Assembly: GCA_029553855.1 (NCBI GenBank)
Contig: JAKPKE010000047.1
Span: 1-40,418 of the forward strand
Source of the DNA: Bacillota bacterium
Lineage (GTDB): Bacteria; Bacillota; Clostridia; Lutisporales; Lutisporaceae
Direction of reading: 5' to 3'
Length of the DNA stretch: 40,418 nucleotides
The position numbers and the translations under genes are program-made. Positions 1 to 7,822 of the stretch are shown piece by piece (the stretch's first letter is position 1; each line of letters starts with the position of its first letter). The notes under the pieces are model-generated. The model was given only the letters and a program-made list of their open reading frames with translations. It did not search any database and was not told the origin of the DNA.

Positions 1-962
1 TTGGCAACTGCTGCACACTGTACTGCTGCTGCTACTGCCATCATACCTTCGTCCATGCCCCCAATCATGTATTCAATCTCATGTGCTTCAGCCAAATGCA
101 TAAGCCTTAGGGCATTACTAATTCCGCCGCATTTTATCAACTTAATGTGAATACCATCCAAAGCTCCAATTTCTATATAGCGAACAAAATCTGACACAGT
201 TGCTACTGATTCATCGCCAAAAAGTTTCACAGGGCAGTTGCGTTTCAATTCCATTAAACGTATAGGAGAATTAAATTTTATCGGCTGCTCTGCAATTGTA
301 ACTCCATACTCCGCCAGTTTGTTGATATTGCGAATGGCATCACGGACATTCCATCCCTGATTGGCATCAACGCTAAAAACAATTTCATCACTGAAACCGC
401 TTTGTTCTATCACCTTCCAAACGGCGGATACCCTATCCAGATCGTAGTGAAAGCTTGGCGCACCAACACGGACTTTAATAAATCGGCTGCCACCTGCTAT
501 GATTTCTGCTGCAAGCCTTTCTGCCTCATGAGTCGGCATGAATGGGATATTTTCCTCTGATGGAAGAAGTGAATTCACCTTGCCTCCCAAAAGCTGATAT
601 ACCGGTTGATTTTGAAGCTTTCCCGCAAGGTCATAAACAGCCGCATCGCAGGCAGCTTTCGCTGCCATATTAGAAACAATGCTTGATTCGATTGTGTTAT
701 GCAAATCATTTATGCAAAGGGGATCCCTTCCTATCAGCTTTGGGACAATAGCAGTGCAGATTGTTGACACCACTGCACCTGTTGTGTCTCCTGTAAAATA
801 AGAACAATTGCCTCTTACCTCCCCGTATCCGCTTATACCCTGGTCAGTATCCAGCTTGACATATACGCCGTCTAAATTTGTCACAAGACCTGATGAGGCA
901 TGTTTAAAGGGAATCTTTAAAGGTTGTATGCAAGTAAAAACTGTTGCTTTTGTGATTTTCAT
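1..962 (-). CDS. enolase-superfamily enzyme, dipeptide-epimerase/muconate-cycloisomerase-like (partial)
   Basis: The gene begins at ATG 962 behind an AGGAGG site and runs off the left edge, so 320 residues are visible. It has an N-terminal capping domain (about 1-125) and then the TIM barrel. Metal ligands expected for the muconate-lactonizing subgroup are present: D199 (VDANQGW), E225 (AEQPI) and D250 (GDES). The barrel lysine on the opposite face is K274 (IKLIKCGG). The first catalytic motif reads K163-V-R165 instead of the usual K-x-K, which is unusual. Family knowledge: this subgroup includes L-Ala-D/L-Glu epimerases, N-acylamino-acid racemases and cycloisomerases. The M20 peptidase gene ends 10 bp upstream, so the two are co-transcribed. 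A dipeptide epimerase feeding a dipeptidase is the simplest reading, but the K-x-R site leaves the exact reaction open. Confidence 0.85.
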   Translation of the reverse strand, partial: MKITKATVFTCIQPLKIPFKHASSGLVTNLDGVYVKLDTDQGISGYGEVRGNCSYFTGDTTGAVVSTICTAIVPKLIGRDPLCINDLHNTIESSIVSNMAAKAACDAAVYDLAGKLQNQPVYQLLGGKVNSLLPSEENIPFMPTHEAERLAAEIIAGGSRFIKVRVGAPSFHYDLDRVSAVWKVIEQSGFSDEIVFSVDANQGWNVRDAIRNINKLAEYGVTIAEQPIKFNSPIRLMELKRNCPVKLFGDESVATVSDFVRYIEIGALDGIHIKLIKCGGISNALRLMHLAEAHEIEYMIGGMDEGMMAVAAAVQCAAVA

Positions 963-972
963 CCTCTTCCTC

Positions 973-2118
973 CTATTTCAGCAAGGATCGAATTACTTTC
1001 TCATTTACTGTATATGCCAATTTCAGCTGCTTCAGCTCCACATACTCATTCGGCATATGGGCTACTTTCAAGGTACCGGGTCCGATAATCACACAAGGGA
1101 TTCCCATCCGAATAAAATGGTTCATATCAGTGTTGCAATCAGTACCGTTCGGCACCTGCTTTATCCCCGTAACTTCTTCGCAGGCCGCATAAGCAATTTT
1201 TGCTATTTCACTGTCCGGCTTTACCTCAGAGGCAGGCCCGGTAGTTATAATATAGTGATCTATTTCAACAGAAGCCCCGGGAAATTTCTTCTCCGCATCC
1301 TTACATATTTTTTCAATGCTTTCAATCGTTTCCTTTTCATCCTCACCCGGAATCATCCGACGGTCAATAGTCATCTCACAGATATCAGGGAGAACATTTT
1401 CTTTAGTACCTGCCTTCAGCATTGTAATGGAGATGGATGAACTGCCTGCAACGGGATGCCTGTTGGCGAATAGCTTTTCCTGGACTTCATCCACAAGATT
1501 TGAAATATAACTCGCAACCCGTACGGCACTGATACCAAGCTCAGGAGTAGATGCATGGGCTGAGCGTCCTTTGATTTTAATAACCGGACGGATACTGCCT
1601 TTGTGCCAGATATACACATTGCTCATAGTAGGCTCGCCAATTATGCCATAGTCCGCCTCAATCGACCTGTTTTCAGCCATATAACGGGCACCTTTGCTAT
1701 AGGACTCCTCATCGATTACTGCGGTAAAAATAATATTGCCGTTTAATCCGTCAGGGTTTTCTATTATATTTTTCGTTGCAATCAAGAAAGCTGTAAGAGC
1801 CCCCTTAGCATCGGTGGATCCCCGGCCATACGCTTTGTCTCCTTTAACAACCAGTTCGTATGGATTTGTATTCCAGCCATCACCCGGAGGCACCACATCC
1901 ATATGAGAATTAAGCAGAACGGTTTTGCCACCCTTGCCGATTTTGATTTTAGCGATGACGTTGGCTCTGTCTCCCTCTACAATTTGTTTTTCTACTGTCA
2001 TTCCAAGACTTGCTGCATATTCTGCAAGAAAATCACCTACTGCTTTTTCCTTTCCCTCAACACTAGGAATCGCAACCATTTTTCTTAATAATTCGATGGC
2101 TTCATTTATTCTGTCCAT
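973..2118 (-). CDS. M20-family metallopeptidase (ArgE/DapE type)
   Basis: 381 residues, ATG start behind a GGAGA-type site. The di-zinc site is readable: H72 and D74 in SHMDVVPPGD, D103 in GRGSTDAKG, the general base pair E137-E138 in DEES, E162 in GEPT, and a C-terminal histidine in VAHMPNE near residue 353. The lid/dimerisation domain includes SAHASTPELG near 186-195. The family contains acetylornithine deacetylase, succinyl-diaminopimelate desuccinylase, carboxypeptidases and dipeptidases; sequence alone does not choose between them. It sits between an AGC amino-acid symporter region and a dipeptide-epimerase-like gene, with no arginine or lysine biosynthesis genes nearby. I therefore favour a catabolic peptidase or deacylase on small N-acyl or dipeptide substrates. 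A decayed second copy lies just upstream (2554-2784). Confidence 0.88.
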   Translation of the reverse strand: MDRINEAIELLRKMVAIPSVEGKEKAVGDFLAEYAASLGMTVEKQIVEGDRANVIAKIKIGKGGKTVLLNSHMDVVPPGDGWNTNPYELVVKGDKAYGRGSTDAKGALTAFLIATKNIIENPDGLNGNIIFTAVIDEESYSKGARYMAENRSIEADYGIIGEPTMSNVYIWHKGSIRPVIKIKGRSAHASTPELGISAVRVASYISNLVDEVQEKLFANRHPVAGSSSISITMLKAGTKENVLPDICEMTIDRRMIPGEDEKETIESIEKICKDAEKKFPGASVEIDHYIITTGPASEVKPDSEIAKIAYAACEEVTGIKQVPNGTDCNTDMNHFIRMGIPCVIIGPGTLKVAHMPNEYVELKQLKLAYTVNEKVIRSLLK

Positions 2119-2329
2119 AAAAATCTCCTCTTCTCCTATTAACCTGCAAATCTATCTTCTATTCATAGGAATACAGATATCCTGTACAATTAATACAATA
2201 AAATTTACTCTCTTAAGCAATAAGTTTACCTCTGACTATGCTGTCCTTTAGTTTCAGAAACATTTTACTTATTAAAAAGTATCGATAATACTATCATGAT
2301 TATTATAACTGATAATGAGTTTTAGATAA

Positions 2330-2581
2330 TTATAATTCTTTTGTTAATTTAAGAACTTCACCCGAAAGTTTTATTACTATAGGAAGGTTTATAATAATCA
2401 GCAGAGCCATAAAAAAGTCCGCTAATGCCCAAACTGTGTTAAGCCCGCCTACAGCTCCGTAAACGATACCTATTATATATATAACTTTTACAACTTTATT
2501 AAAGGCCGCCATCATTAGAGAATATGCCCCTTGCAATCCATTTCTGATTGCCATTATGATCGTAGCTCCGGCGTAGAAGAA
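2330..2581 (-). pseudogene. AGC-family symporter remnant (decayed C-terminus)
   Basis: This frame encodes a stretch resembling FVGATVQQAIRMG of the intact AGC symporter next door (here AGATIIMAIRNG). It then jumps directly to the last membrane segments (IVYGAVGGLNTVWALADFF against IVYGAVGGFSFVWSLTDTM in the intact gene) and ends LTKEL. About 250 residues of the N-terminus and a long internal block are missing. It overlaps the end of the M20 remnant in another frame. I read it as the tail of a second symporter copy that fused to a peptidase fragment by deletion. The sequence differs enough from the intact gene to be an old paralogue, not a recent duplication. Confidence 0.75.
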
Positions 2582-2784
2582 TGCGCGGTTTTGCCCTGAC
2601 CATTGCCAATCTGCGCAGTCGCAATGACATTGAATCGGTTATCCTCTACCATCTGCTTCTTTGCCGTCATGCCAATGGAGGTAACGTAGTCATAAACCAG
2701 ATTTCCCATCTCATACTCGTTACCTTCTGTACCGGGAACTGCTACCATACGTTCAAGCAGAGAAAGGGCTTATTGATTATTCAT
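2554..2784 (-). pseudogene. M20 peptidase remnant (N-terminus, nonsense codon and internal deletion)
   Basis: An AAGGAG site precedes ATG 2784, but codon 5 is TAA. Beyond it the frame reads ALSLLERMVAVPGTEGNEYE, clearly parallel to the N-terminus of the intact M20 peptidase (ELLRKMVAIPSVEGKEKA). After NGQGKT (equivalent to residue 66 of the intact enzyme) it jumps to AHSSTPELR, equivalent to residues 187-195. About 120 codons including the zinc ligands are therefore lost. The frame then closes within a few codons and is overlapped by an AGC symporter remnant. The original order would have been peptidase then symporter, mirroring the living genes on either side. Confidence 0.8.
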
Positions 2785-2825
2785 AATTGCTCCTTACTTT
2801 CATGCATATCAAATATAAGTATTCA

Positions 2826-2857
2826 GCCCTCTGCGCCGATTGCTCGACGCAGAAGGC
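2826..2857 (-). terminator. stem-loop downstream of the AGC symporter
   Basis: Arms GCCTTCTGCG and CGCAGAGGGC (minus strand) form a 10-bp GC-rich stem with one G-U pair, about 75 bp after the symporter stop codon. No long T-run follows, so this may be an inefficient terminator or an mRNA-stabilising hairpin. Confidence 0.45.
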
Positions 2858-2932
2858 TTCGTACAAAGTAATGTCAGTAATCAATACTGGTTAGAATAAC
2901 AGTCCATCGCAGACAAATTAAACTAATCAGCT

Positions 2933-4300
2933 TTACAGCTTCAGGTTCTCCTTGTTGGAGAAATATTCTTTGGTTATTCTTCCAACCTCCGGTGCAAAGT
3001 ATGCAAGGACAGGAAGGTGGCAAAGCATCAGGGCTGCAGCCATGGTGTCGGTCAGGCTCCAAACGAAGGAGAAGCCGCCAACTGCGCCGTAGACGATGGC
3101 GCACAGCATGGCAATACGAACAACCTGAGCTACCTTATTGGTCCAGCGCTTACCGAGTACGTACTGCCAGCAGCCTTCCAATGCAGCGAAGCAGCCATAC
3201 ACAGAAGTGAAGCTGAAAAGCAGCAGACACATGGTAGCCATGATCTGACCGAAACCAGGCATATGGAATTCAAAAGCAGCTGCAGAAAGATCAAAGCCGT
3301 TAAGACCGCTTCCCAAGTTGTCTGCAAGGATAATGACCAGAGAGGTGCAGGAGCAAACGCACAGTGTATCCAGAAATACTTCGAACAGACCCCACATAGC
3401 GGACTTAACAGGGTTGTCGGACTTTGCAGTACCATGGTAGATGGCGCCAACACCGAGACCGGCATCGGTGCTAAACACGCCGCGGGCAAAGCCCATGCGG
3501 ATAGCCTGCTGAACTGTTGCACCAACGAAGCCACCGACAGCTGCAGAACCAGTAAACGCACCAGCGAAGATTTTAACGAAAGCACCAGGAATGCTCGTGA
3601 TATTGATAACCAAAATATAGATAGTGCAACCGACATAGAGGATAGTCATAATGGGGACGATCTTGGTAGCAACCTTAGCGATGGACTTCATACCGCCAAA
3701 AACGATGAAGAAGCACAGGACAGCCAACAGAATGCCGCCATAGAGCTGCGGCAGACCGAAGGTGGTCTGGAGAGAGCCAGTGAAGGAATTGGACTGCACG
3801 AACACATAGCAGACATACAGAAGGCCGCACAGTGCTGCATAGATCATGGCCAGCCACTTCCAGTCGCCCTTCATGCCGTTCTTCATGTAGTACATGGGGC
3901 CAGACTGATACATGTCAATTTTTTCATTGTATTCTCTGTACTTGATACCCAGGATAACTTCGCTGTACTTGGTAACCATGGAGAACAAGCCCAGAACCCA
4001 GAGCCAGAACACAGCGCCGTAGCCGCCTAAAGCAATTGCGGTTGCAACGCCGGCGATGTTACCGGTGCCAATGGTGCCGGAAAGGGAAACAGACAGTGCC
4101 TCAAAGGCGGAAAGAGAACCGCTGCCCTTGGCAGACTTTTTCTTGAACAGATCATTATAAATGACCCGGAACATATAGCTCAGACCTCTGAACTGAATTC
4201 CACCGGTCTTAATGGTGATAAACAAACCAATGACAACAATCATGATTGCAAATGGCCAACTCCATAGCCAGTTCGCTGCATTGATAATCATATCTTTCAT
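2933..4300 (-). CDS. AGC-family alanine/glycine:cation symporter
   Basis: 455 residues from ATG 4300, which has GGAGAG 9 bp upstream. An in-frame TTG five codons earlier overlaps that site and is less likely. The protein is hydrophobic throughout, with the family hallmarks SGTIGTGNIAGVATAIALGG near residues 75-95, GATVQQAIRMGFARGVFSTD in the middle, and IVYGAVGGFSFVWSLTDT near the end. AGC (PF01235) carriers move small neutral amino acids such as alanine, glycine or glutamine with sodium or protons across the cytoplasmic membrane. The gene follows the PuuD-like hydrolase by 82 bp and precedes the peptidase genes, so import of peptide or amino acid substrate, or alanine efflux, fits. Its codons are visibly richer in G and C than those of most neighbours, as are those of the PuuD-like gene, which hints at joint acquisition. 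Confidence 0.93.
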   Translation of the reverse strand: MKDMIINAANWLWSWPFAIMIVVIGLFITIKTGGIQFRGLSYMFRVIYNDLFKKKSAKGSGSLSAFEALSVSLSGTIGTGNIAGVATAIALGGYGAVFWLWVLGLFSMVTKYSEVILGIKYREYNEKIDMYQSGPMYYMKNGMKGDWKWLAMIYAALCGLLYVCYVFVQSNSFTGSLQTTFGLPQLYGGILLAVLCFFIVFGGMKSIAKVATKIVPIMTILYVGCTIYILVINITSIPGAFVKIFAGAFTGSAAVGGFVGATVQQAIRMGFARGVFSTDAGLGVGAIYHGTAKSDNPVKSAMWGLFEVFLDTLCVCSCTSLVIILADNLGSGLNGFDLSAAAFEFHMPGFGQIMATMCLLLFSFTSVYGCFAALEGCWQYVLGKRWTNKVAQVVRIAMLCAIVYGAVGGFSFVWSLTDTMAAALMLCHLPVLAYFAPEVGRITKEYFSNKENLKL

Positions 4301-4382
4301 AATTACACTCTCCAATCTCTAAATTTCTATTGTTGACGGTTCAACTAATACGAATTAGGGATATACTCGATTTACGGGAAAG

Positions 4383-5129
4383 TTACTTGCTAATTTGCTC
4401 TTTGGCCTTCTCCACAATCAGATTGAACGGAGAGACCATTTCCGGATGGGTTACTGCCATTGCTTCCGGATGCCACTGTACGCCATAGAACGGCGATTCA
4501 ACACCCTCGAAGCACTCCAGGGTTCCATCTGGAGCTCGGCCGGCGCAGACCAAACCTTCGCCCAGCTTGTCCAGGCACTGGTGATGGAAAGAGTTTACGC
4601 CGACCACCTCGCAGCCAAATGCACCTTCAAACTGAGATCCCTTTTCAAACACGACCTCATGAATAGGAACATCAGGAGCAACGTAGGATTTATGGGAGTG
4701 ATTCATTTCCGAACCGGTGAAGGTTGCAATATCCATAATCATAGTGCCGCCCAACACATAATTCAAAACCTGCATTCCACGGCAAATGCCTAAAATTGGT
4801 TTGTTTCTCTTAATCATTGCTTTGACATAGAGAATATCCGTTGTGTCCTTTTCCAGACTGATTGCACCCAACCACTTGGAAAAAGCATAACCCTGGTAGC
4901 CGTGATACAGATCTTCGATACAGCCGGGAACAACCATGGCATCAATGCTGTCCGCAACAGCCTCGGCTTCTTCCTCGGTCTGGATCATACCAAGTGCAAG
5001 TGGAATACCACCTGCCTTCCAAACCACGTCAAAGGTGTGTGCTTCAGTCAAAACGATGTGGTTGCTCAGAACACTGACGTTTTGAAGGTTTTGGTAAGGG
5101 TTTAACACAATTCCGACTTTTGGTTTCAA
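4383..5129 (-). CDS. PuuD-like gamma-glutamyl hydrolase (class I glutamine amidotransferase fold, C26)
   Basis: 248 residues starting at TTG 5129, with GGAGG placed 7 bp upstream and no better start nearby. The catalytic triad is clear: nucleophile C116 in GICRGMQ, H220 and E222 in VQWHPE. The N-terminus (KVGIVLNPY) and the overall length match gamma-glutamyl-GABA hydrolases and related gamma-glutamyl amidases, not biosynthetic amidotransferase subunits, and no synthase partner is present. It would release glutamate from a gamma-glutamylated amine or amino acid in the cytoplasm. It leads the symporter and M20 genes. With the racemase, transaminase and 2-oxoacid oxidoreductase upstream it supports a glutamate-yielding pathway. 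The actual acyl acceptor cannot be told from sequence. Confidence 0.87.
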   Translation of the reverse strand: MKPKVGIVLNPYQNLQNVSVLSNHIVLTEAHTFDVVWKAGGIPLALGMIQTEEEAEAVADSIDAMVVPGCIEDLYHGYQGYAFSKWLGAISLEKDTTDILYVKAMIKRNKPILGICRGMQVLNYVLGGTMIMDIATFTGSEMNHSHKSYVAPDVPIHEVVFEKGSQFEGAFGCEVVGVNSFHHQCLDKLGEGLVCAGRAPDGTLECFEGVESPFYGVQWHPEAMAVTHPEMVSPFNLIVEKAKEQISK

Positions 5130-5236
5130 TTAACTTCCTCCTTAATAAATTCCACTTATTACCAGTACGCATGATCGATGTTGTCTATCATGAAGGGCAG
5201 AAAATAAAAGCTCTTCATGCAGTTGTTTTGCAAGGA

Positions 5237-5257
5237 ATCCCGTTTAGTAAACGAGAT
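5237..5257. promoter_or_regulatory. imperfect palindrome in the PuuD-like leader
   Basis: Arms ATCCCGTTTA and TAAACGAGAT flank a single central base, with one mismatched pair. It lies about 110 bp upstream of the TTG start of the hydrolase gene. The size and symmetry suit a dimeric repressor site or a small hairpin in the leader. No cognate regulator gene is adjacent, so this is only a candidate operator. Confidence 0.35.
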
Positions 5258-5343
5258 CTACTTACAATTGAAATGTGAAACTTCCAATACATGGGCGATT
5301 CACACTTCCGTTTCCTCCCTTCTAAAAATATGTTTGTCATGCA

Positions 5344-5496
5344 TTATTTAATTGTAACAATCGATCCAAGTCTTCTACCGCCTAAGTAATAATCATCCGT
5401 GGTTTTAACACATTTTGAAGGCCACATTCCAATACCTATAATTACAATTGCTATACTTACAACAATACCTATTCCCAGTGATATACTATTTCCCAC
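5344..5496 (-). pseudogene. sodium:solute symporter (SSS) N-terminal remnant
   Basis: A 50-codon frame from GTG 5496 encodes one hydrophobic helix (SLGIGIVVSIAIVIIGIGMW) followed by KTTDDYYLGGRRLGSI and then a stop. The D-Y-Y-L-G-G-R-x-L-G block is the diagnostic loop after the first membrane helix of SSS/SSF-family sodium:solute symporters, which normally continue for about 450 more residues. Nothing recognisable of the remainder follows, so I call it a truncated relic. The intergenic stretch 5130-5616 holds otherwise only a palindrome and a G7 run near 5545. An independent small membrane protein cannot be excluded, but the lack of a well-spaced ribosome site argues against it. Confidence 0.6.
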
Positions 5497-5616
5497 CTTT
5501 CAAAATATTATTTAAAACCGTGTCAATTTTATACTTTTCGCCCCCCCTCTTTTCTATAATAAACGGTTGTACCTCCTCGCTTTTAGTTTAAAGACCAATA
5601 TTTGCATTCCTCATCT

Positions 5617-6801
5617 CTACTTCAGCTTAGCTAAAGCCCTTTCCATGTTATCCATACCCTCTTTTATATTTTCAATAGAATTGGAATAAGATATTCGTAC
5701 TGTTTTTGGTGCTTCAAAGGCTGCACCCGGTACTATTGCCAGATGCGCTTCTTCTAACATATAGCTGCAAAAATCAAAGGAATCTTTTATCTGCTTGTCA
5801 CCGGCGCTCTTTCCAAAATAGCTGCTTACATCCGGCATTAAATAAAATGCACCGACAGCTTTAGAACAAGTAATGCCCGGTATGCTATTGAGTCTCTCAA
5901 GCAGATAAATCCGTCGTTCATCAAATTTTTGGCGCATAAAATCAATAGTATCCGAAGGACCTTGCAAAGCTTCAAGGGCGGCCCATTGTACAAAGGTTGT
6001 ACTGTTTGAGGTGGTATGTCCCTGCAAGGAAGCAATACCTTTTGCTATATCCGAAGGTGCCGCAGAATACCCTATACGCCAGCCCGTCATGGAATATGTT
6101 TTGGAGAACCCGTTTACAATGATTGAATGAGCTTTTATATCCTCTGATAATGAAGCTATACAAATATGTTTGTGCCCATCATAGACTAATTTTTCATATA
6201 CTTCATCCGATACAACATAAAAGTTATGTGAAACTGCCAGCTCGCCCAAAGCGCGAAGGCTATTCTCAATATATACTGCCCCAGTGGGATTATTAGGTGT
6301 GTTAATAATTACGGCTTTTGTCCTTGATGTAATTGCTTTTTCGATAGCGGCAATATCTAATTGATAGTTTTCGTCTGTATCTACCAGCACTGGGATTGCA
6401 TCTGCCAATTTAACCATTTCAACATAGCTGACCCAGCATGGGATAGGTATGATTACTTCATCCCCGGGGCTGCAAATGGTTAGGAGAGCATTATGTAAGG
6501 CCTGTTTCGCACCTGTTGATACAACAATCTCTTTTGGTGTGTAATTTACATCATTGTCCTTTTTAAGTTTGTCGCAGATAGCTTTACGAAGGGGCATGAT
6601 ACCTGATACCGGAGTATACTTGGTTTTACCTTCTTCAATTGCTTTCTCGCATGCTTTTATTATGTTTTCTGGTGTGTTAAAATCCGGTTCTCCGACATTT
6701 AACCCTATTACATGTATTCCGGAAGCTTTCATCTCTACAACCGTACCCTCTAATTCTATGGTTTTGGAAGGGGTCATTCTTCTGATTCTTTCTGTTATCA
6801 T
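5617..6801 (-). CDS. class I pyridoxal-phosphate aminotransferase (aspartate/aromatic type)
   Basis: 394 residues, ATG 6801 behind TAGGAG. Fold-type I features are complete: STGAKQAL near 95-102 for phosphate binding, NTPNNPTG (167-174), SDEVYE (198-203), the Schiff-base lysine K234 in GFSKTYSMTGWRIGY, and a C-terminal RISYSNS with the substrate carboxylate-binding arginine. The family transfers amino groups between amino acids and 2-oxo acids, often with glutamate/2-oxoglutarate as one pair. The gene lies 35 bp after the Asp/Glu racemase and downstream of the 2-oxoacid oxidoreductase and succinyl-CoA synthetase genes. It probably converts an amino acid released by the neighbouring peptidases into the 2-oxo acid that KorABC oxidises. 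Substrate specificity is not readable. Confidence 0.93.
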   Translation of the reverse strand: MITERIRRMTPSKTIELEGTVVEMKASGIHVIGLNVGEPDFNTPENIIKACEKAIEEGKTKYTPVSGIMPLRKAICDKLKKDNDVNYTPKEIVVSTGAKQALHNALLTICSPGDEVIIPIPCWVSYVEMVKLADAIPVLVDTDENYQLDIAAIEKAITSRTKAVIINTPNNPTGAVYIENSLRALGELAVSHNFYVVSDEVYEKLVYDGHKHICIASLSEDIKAHSIIVNGFSKTYSMTGWRIGYSAAPSDIAKGIASLQGHTTSNSTTFVQWAALEALQGPSDTIDFMRQKFDERRIYLLERLNSIPGITCSKAVGAFYLMPDVSSYFGKSAGDKQIKDSFDFCSYMLEEAHLAIVPGAAFEAPKTVRISYSNSIENIKEGMDNMERALAKLK

Positions 6802-6836
6802 AAAATCATCTCCTAAAAAAGTAATTTAAATCCGCC

Positions 6837-7550
6837 CTAAAAAGGATTGCTGTAATTCCGCAATTTTCCGTTTGCATAGACTATGGCACTGCGAGCTAAT
6901 ACGGCTGTTGGATCAATATTCTTGCATTGAATATTATAGGTTTCAAAGGCTATAGGTAATTCCGTACAGCCAAGTATTATGGTTTCAGCGCCCTTTCGCT
7001 TTAATTCCTCTAATACATTGTTAAATCCGGCTAAATCAATATCTTTTTCCCCGGCTTTGACCCCTTTATAAATCAAATCCATAACATTCTTCTGTCCTGC
7101 ACTGCTCGGATGCAGTACACTTATACCATATTTTTCAAAAACTCGATCATATACACCCGATTCTATCGTTCCATCCGTCGCCAGCAGCCCTACACAATTT
7201 ATATTCTGTCTTTTAACTTCTAATGCTGTTTCTTCAAGCATATTTAAAACGGGTATATGTACCATAGCGCATATCTTATCATAAAAGTAATGTGCCGTAT
7301 TGCATGGAATCAGCAAGAAATCTGCTCCCATGCACTCCAAGCGAATGGCAGAACCGACCATCTCAGGCACAGGATCTTTGCCTCCACGCAGAATAGCCTC
7401 TGTACGATCCGGAATATCAGTATTGCTATCGATATAAACATGGATATGTTCACTGTCTTTAGATGCAGCAGTATAGTCAACTATTTTTTTAAACAAATCC
7501 GCCGTTGCCATAGGCCCCATTCCGCCAAGTATGCCGATAGACTTTTTCAT
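6837..7550 (-). CDS. aspartate/glutamate racemase family protein (RacX/YgeA-like)
   Basis: 237 residues starting MKKSIGILGGMGPMAT, the typical N-terminus of the cofactor-independent Asp/Glu racemases. The two catalytic cysteines are present: C83 in IPCNTAHYF and C195 in LGCTELPI. RacX/YgeA relatives interconvert L and D forms of amino acids such as aspartate, glutamate, lysine or homoserine. It lies between the ferredoxin and the aminotransferase in one transcription unit, where it could bring D-glutamate (for example from peptidoglycan or poly-glutamate) into the L-specific transamination route. It is less like the essential MurI glutamate racemase, which lacks the MGPMAT signature, so a catabolic job is favoured. 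Confidence 0.9.
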   Translation of the reverse strand: MKKSIGILGGMGPMATADLFKKIVDYTAASKDSEHIHVYIDSNTDIPDRTEAILRGGKDPVPEMVGSAIRLECMGADFLLIPCNTAHYFYDKICAMVHIPVLNMLEETALEVKRQNINCVGLLATDGTIESGVYDRVFEKYGISVLHPSSAGQKNVMDLIYKGVKAGEKDIDLAGFNNVLEELKRKGAETIILGCTELPIAFETYNIQCKNIDPTAVLARSAIVYANGKLRNYSNPF

Positions 7551-7585
7551 ATTGATCTCTCACTCCGACATTTTAATAAAATAAA

Positions 7586-7786
7586 TTATTTTTCTATATA
7601 TATTGCAAAATCCGGACATGATTTCTCGCACTTTTTACATGCAATACAATCTTTTTCATTGACCGCTTCCATATAGTTGTAACCTTTTTTGTTTACTTTG
7701 TGAGTAATAGCATATACGTTTTTAGGACAAACGCTTGCGCATATCTTACAGCTTTTACATAGCTCCTTATCAATATATACAGCCAT
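7586..7786 (-). CDS. korD: 2[4Fe-4S] ferredoxin, delta subunit of the 2-oxoacid oxidoreductase
   Basis: 66 residues with two complete cluster motifs, C10-x2-C13-x2-C16-x3-C20-P and C47-x2-C50-x2-C53-x3-C57-P. This length and arrangement match the ferredoxin-like delta subunit found with Kor/Por/Vor complexes. It passes electrons from the thiamine pyrophosphate site to soluble ferredoxin. Unusually it is not adjacent to korABC here but follows sucD by 36 bp. A free-standing ferredoxin is the alternative. Confidence 0.85.
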   Translation of the reverse strand: MAVYIDKELCKSCKICASVCPKNVYAITHKVNKKGYNYMEAVNEKDCIACKKCEKSCPDFAIYIEK

Positions 7787-7822
7787 AATGATTTCCTTTC
7801 CGTCGCAGACGACTAATATTAA

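Noticed and set aside
1-60. GCTGCTGCT-like repeat at the left edge
   Set aside because: It encodes an alanine-rich helix of the enolase-superfamily protein in frame and is not an independent repeat.
3017-4030. 337-codon open frame on the plus strand
   Set aside because: It is fully antisense to the AGC symporter gene, is polar and unlike any protein I know, and has no ribosome site. It is a shadow of a GC-richer gene.
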